DNA of 8,826 nt from CF-72 sp051006215 (GTDB lineage: Bacteria; Chloroflexota; UBA6077; CF-72): the NCBI GenBank assembly GCA_051006215.1, contig JBPCIO010000073.1, forward strand, positions 1 to 8,826. The letters are read 5' to 3'. The position numbers and the translations under genes were made by a program. The notes under the pieces were generated by a model, which saw nothing but the letters and a program-made list of their open reading frames with translations, did no database searches and was not told the origin of the DNA. Below, piece by piece: positions 6,173 to 8,826 of this stretch (within the stretch, counting starts at the first letter, position 1; each line of letters opens with the position of its first letter).

Positions 6173-7864
6173 ATGCCTTCTTTGCTTGCCCATGTCCCGT
6201 TCGTCGTGGTCGATCTCGAAACGACCGGCGGGAGCGCGCAGTACGACCGCGTCATAGAAGTGGCTGCCATCCGCGTCGAAAACGGCGTGGTGCAGGACCG
6301 CTTCGAGCGCTTAGCCGAGCCCGGCGTTCCGATCCCGCCATTTGTCACCCGCATCACCGGCATCAATGCCGCGCTCGTGCGCGGCAAGCCAGCGTTCGAA
6401 AGCCTGCTACCCGATTTGCGGCGTTTATTCGACGGCGCCGTCGTCGTGGCCCACAACGCGAGCTTCGATTGCAACTTTCTCAGCCAGGCATTCAAGCGTG
6501 CGGGTCTCGACTGGGACGGTGACCGACTGTGCACGCTGCGGTTGGCCCGTCGTTTGATGCCGGGCCTGCACAGCTACAAGCTGGATAGCCTGTGCGCGTT
6601 CCTCGGATTTTCGTTCGTCCAGCGCCATCGGGCCGGCCCGGACGCCGAGGCGACCCTGTCTCTCCTCCAGCACCTGCTTCAGACGGCGGTCGGTCGGGGT
6701 GTCGATAGCCTGGCCAGCCTGCTGCGCGTTCAGCAGCAGCCGGTAACCAACACACGCCGCAAGGGCCGCGTTGACGAGGCCCAAGTCGCAAACCTGCCGA
6801 CCACCGCCGGCGTGTACCTGTTGAAGGATCTGCACGGGCAGGTCGTGTACGTCGGCAAGAGCGTGAATGTGCGGCAGCGGGTTCGCACCCACCTGCGGCC
6901 GTCGGGCACGGCCAGCAGCGCCGCCCAACCTCGGCTGCGCCGACGGCTGGCCCACATTGCAGACGTCGAGGCAATCGAGACGAACTCAGAGCTGGAAGCG
7001 CTGCTACTTGAATCAAAGTTAGTGAAGCGGTATCTGCCCGAGGCGAACAGCCTGCTGCGCGACTATCACGACTATCCGTTCATCAAGGTGGATGTCAACG
7101 ATCCCTATCCGCGTCTCGAAGCCACTCGGGAGCGCCCGACCGACGGCACGCTGTACTTCGGGCCTTTTCGCCGGGCGGGTGTTGTTTCGTCGGCCGTGCT
7201 GTTTGTGAACGAACAACTGGGGTTGCGGCAGTGCAGCGGGTCGTTACGGCAGGGCCAGGCCGCGTGCGCATTGCTCGAGATGAAGAAGTGCCTGGGGCCG
7301 TGCGTCGAGGCGGTTTCGAAAGAAGACTACGCGGACGCGGTCGATCAAGGCGTGCGCGTGTTGCAGGGTCAGGACGAGGCGGTGCTGGAACGCGCGGCTC
7401 TGAAGCGCGACGAGCTGGGCGAGCAGCTGCGCTTCGAGGAGGCGGCCGAGCTCCGCGACCGCATTCGCGACGTTCAACAGGTCATTGGTGTTCAGCAACG
7501 CCTGGCGGCGTTTGCGGATAGGAACGTGGTGGTGGTCACCCCCGACCGCCAGGCGGATCGGATGCGGTTGCTGCTGGTGCGGGCCGGACGCCTGGTGGAA
7601 CAAGTGTCCTTGCCAGTGCGCGCGACACCCTCGCACCTGCGGCATCTCCTGCGGCGCGTGTACCGCGGCGGATCGAGCTCGCAGGTCAGCCGTGACGAGC
7701 TCGACGACCTGCTGATCCTGGACGCCTGGCTGAGGCGCCACAAGGACGATATTCATGAGGTGACGATTGCCGTGAATGATCCTGATTCGGCGGTAAACGC
7801 GCTGCGGGCGGCTATGCTGACGTCGTCCGCGGCAAGCTCAAGCCTCCAAACCGTCAGCGCCTAA
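6173..7864 (+). CDS. DEDDh exonuclease fused to UvrC-type GIY-YIG nuclease (no RNase H domain)
   Basis: A 563-aa DNA-repair-type nuclease with two catalytic units. Residues 8-172 are a DnaQ-like 3'-5' exonuclease: Exo I VVVDLETTGG (D14, E16), Exo II HNASFD (D99), Exo III HRAGPD (H152, D157). Residues 208-300 are a UvrC/Cho GIY-YIG domain: GVYLL (213-217), VYVGKSVNVRQRVRTHL (Y226, G228, R234/R238) and ELEALLLE with likely catalytic Glu275. Next come YFGPF (328-332) and cysteines C354, C365, C373 and C377 spaced as in the UvrC iron-sulphur site. The UVR helix pair is at about 409-436 (FEEAAELRDRIRD). The chain ends after the UvrC linker region, so the RNase H-like 5'-incision domain and the helix-hairpin-helix are absent. 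DnaQ-UvrC fusions of this order are known, for example in actinobacteria. I chose ATG 6173 because the homology starts at once; ATG 6041, with AGGAG 4 nt before it, would add 44 Arg-rich residues that look untranslated. Confidence 0.9.
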   Translation: MPSLLAHVPFVVVDLETTGGSAQYDRVIEVAAIRVENGVVQDRFERLAEPGVPIPPFVTRITGINAALVRGKPAFESLLPDLRRLFDGAVVVAHNASFDCNFLSQAFKRAGLDWDGDRLCTLRLARRLMPGLHSYKLDSLCAFLGFSFVQRHRAGPDAEATLSLLQHLLQTAVGRGVDSLASLLRVQQQPVTNTRRKGRVDEAQVANLPTTAGVYLLKDLHGQVVYVGKSVNVRQRVRTHLRPSGTASSAAQPRLRRRLAHIADVEAIETNSELEALLLESKLVKRYLPEANSLLRDYHDYPFIKVDVNDPYPRLEATRERPTDGTLYFGPFRRAGVVSSAVLFVNEQLGLRQCSGSLRQGQAACALLEMKKCLGPCVEAVSKEDYADAVDQGVRVLQGQDEAVLERAALKRDELGEQLRFEEAAELRDRIRDVQQVIGVQQRLAAFADRNVVVVTPDRQADRMRLLLVRAGRLVEQVSLPVRATPSHLRHLLRRVYRGGSSSQVSRDELDDLLILDAWLRRHKDDIHEVTIAVNDPDSAVNALRAAMLTSSAASSSLQTVSA

Positions 7865-7866
7865 TC

Positions 7867-7888
7867 CCAGGTCCCGGCGGGGACCAGG
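7867..7888 (+). terminator. GC-rich hairpin after the exonuclease-UvrC gene, weak terminator candidate
   Basis: GGTCCC (7870-7875) and GGGACC (7880-7885) pair around a GGCG loop, and CC/GG at 7867-7868/7887-7888 extend the stem past one A-A mismatch. It starts 3 nt after the TAA stop. No T-run follows, so it is not a classical intrinsic terminator; it may only pause polymerase or protect the 3' end. Confidence 0.3.
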
Positions 7889-7890
7889 CC

Positions 7891-7896
7891 TATACT
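7891..7896 (+). promoter_or_regulatory. Candidate -10 box (TATACT) of a leaderless promoter
   Basis: TATACT matches TATAAT at five of six positions and stands 7 nt before the ATG at 7904, so the first transcribed base would be at or next to the A of the start codon. No Shine-Dalgarno is present before this ATG, which agrees with a leaderless transcript. No -35 element is recognisable. Position and absence of a ribosome site are seen; leaderless initiation is inferred. Confidence 0.45.
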
Positions 7897-7903
7897 GGCG
7901 CGA

Positions 7904-8826
7904 ATGCGGGTTGCGGTTATCGGTGCGGGTGGCATCGGCGGACTGTATGGCGGGCTTCTCGCTCGCGCAGGCCACACGGTCGCATTTCTGGCCCGCGGCC
8001 AGCACCTGAAAGCCATTCGAGAGCGGGGTCTGGAAGTCAGAAGCGCCGACTTCGGCACCTTCGTCGTCCAGGCCGCGGCGTCGGAGGACCCGGCCCAGCT
8101 CGGCTGGGCGGACCTGGTCCTGTTCGCCGTGAAAACGTACGACCTGGAGCAGGCCGCGCACGCGGCTAGACACGCGCTTGGTCCCACCACCAGCCTGCTT
8201 ACGTTCCAGAACGGTCTGGATGCGCCAGACCGGATAGCTGCCATCGTCGGCGAACAACACGTGCTCATCGGCACGACTGGGCTGGAGACAACCATTGTCG
8301 AACCTGGGGTGATCGGCCATCTCACTCCCGGTCACTACGTCAGCGTCTCGGCGCTGAGCGGGCCGCCGACGCCTGCCGCCGAGCGGACTGCCGAGGCATT
8401 CGTTGGCGCCGGCATTAACGCCAACGTCGCACCGGATGGCCATCTCGCGCTCTGGCAGAAGGCGTGGCTGCTCATTCCCATGGCCACCATCACCGCGGTG
8501 TGTCGCGCACCAATTGGTGTGATCCGCGACTTGCCCGAAACAGCCGAGCTCATCCGCACGCTGCTCGACGAGGTCACCGCCGTTGCCCGAGCCTATGGCT
8601 ACGATATGCCTGAGGCGAGGGAGCGCGCGCGCGCGTGGATCGAGCGGGCTCCATTTACGATGAAAGCATCCATGGCGCGTGATTTCGAGCGCGGAAGGCG
8701 CACCGAGCTGGAGGCACTTACTGGGGCTCTGGTGCGGATGGCCGATGCGAGGGGCGTTGGCGTGCCGGTGTCCCGAGACACCTACGCCATCTTGGAGCTA
8801 CGTGAGCAGCAGCCGGATGTCGAACA
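7904..8826 (+). CDS. Ketopantoate reductase (ApbA/PanE) family protein, 3' end outside window
   Basis: The frame stays open to the window edge with 307 residues, close to the usual family length, so only a few are missing. Family members reduce 2-dehydropantoate with NADPH for pantothenate and CoA synthesis, or act on related 2-oxo acids. Seen: MRVAVIGAGGIGGLYGG (NADPH-binding GxGxxG), LARGQHLKAIRERGL, AVKTYD with Lys77, FQNGLD with Asn103, WQKAW with the catalytic Lys186, and MKASMARDFERGRRTELE with Ser256, Asp260 and Glu268. However, the two asparagines that follow the catalytic lysine in E. coli PanE (N180, N184) are Leu190 and Ala194 here, as in WLLIPMATITAV. That points to a divergent paralogue, and I therefore give no gene symbol. 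The ATG at 7904 is the only start that keeps the whole Rossmann motif. Confidence 0.88.
   Translation, partial: MRVAVIGAGGIGGLYGGLLARAGHTVAFLARGQHLKAIRERGLEVRSADFGTFVVQAAASEDPAQLGWADLVLFAVKTYDLEQAAHAARHALGPTTSLLTFQNGLDAPDRIAAIVGEQHVLIGTTGLETTIVEPGVIGHLTPGHYVSVSALSGPPTPAAERTAEAFVGAGINANVAPDGHLALWQKAWLLIPMATITAVCRAPIGVIRDLPETAELIRTLLDEVTAVARAYGYDMPEARERARAWIERAPFTMKASMARDFERGRRTELEALTGALVRMADARGVGVPVSRDTYAILELREQQPDVE

Noticed and set aside
5289..6257. A 322-codon open frame on the plus strand crossing the divergent spacer
   Set aside because: It is mostly antisense to the biotin carboxylase and overlaps the nuclease gene in another frame; no domain is recognisable.
6425..7016. Long minus-strand frames of about 175 codons
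   Set aside because: They are antisense to the exonuclease-UvrC fusion, whose motifs are intact across the region.
8624..8636. Alternating GCGCGC run, possible Z-DNA or repeat
   Set aside because: It is a short stretch within coding sequence for Arg/Ala codons in a GC-rich genome; nothing sets it apart.

Overview
The window is a GC-rich, gene-dense piece of bacterial chromosome with no mobile element, RNA gene or CRISPR array that I can see. TGA, TAA and TAG all serve as stops and starts are often GTG or TTG, which fits genetic code 11. The gene set (an acyl-CoA mutase catalytic subunit without a B12 domain, acyl-CoA carboxylase pieces, an exonuclease-UvrC fusion) and a possible leaderless promoter would suit Chloroflexota or a neighbouring Terrabacteria lineage. 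This is a soft inference from style of sequence, not a taxonomic assignment.

Layout. Left edge (3-563, +): the C-terminal part of a class I SAM-dependent methyltransferase. It converges on a small basic protein of unknown function (645-965, -). Then comes a compact minus-strand operon, transcribed from about 5993 down to 1041: biotin carboxylase (4485-5993), biotin carboxyl carrier protein (3963-4478), CinA (2713-3954) and a methylmalonyl-CoA mutase-type catalytic subunit (1041-2708). Gaps inside it are only 4 to 8 nt. The small basic gene follows 75 nt later behind its own promoter-like sequence and a perfect 24-bp palindrome. A 179-bp divergent spacer (5994-6172) separates this operon from a plus-strand pair: a DEDDh exonuclease fused to a UvrC-type GIY-YIG nuclease (6173-7864), and a ketopantoate-reductase family protein that runs off the right edge (7904-8826).

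How the genes fit together. The carboxylase parts and the mutase belong to the route propionyl-CoA to methylmalonyl-CoA to succinyl-CoA. The carboxyltransferase subunit, epimerase, B12-binding mutase subunit and MeaB-type chaperone are not in the window and must lie elsewhere if the pathway is complete. CinA (nucleotide-pool repair) sits between the two halves without an obvious metabolic reason.

Three things stand out. (1) The biotin carboxylase and carrier genes lie in the same reading frame, separated only by one TGA and two sense codons, so together they look like one propionyl-CoA carboxylase alpha chain cut by a single stop. (2) The mutase ribosome-binding site is the 3' arm of a perfect 12-bp hairpin formed by the last codons of cinA. 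(3) A perfect 24-bp palindrome sits just after a TATGAT -10-like box in front of the small basic gene, as a repressor operator would.
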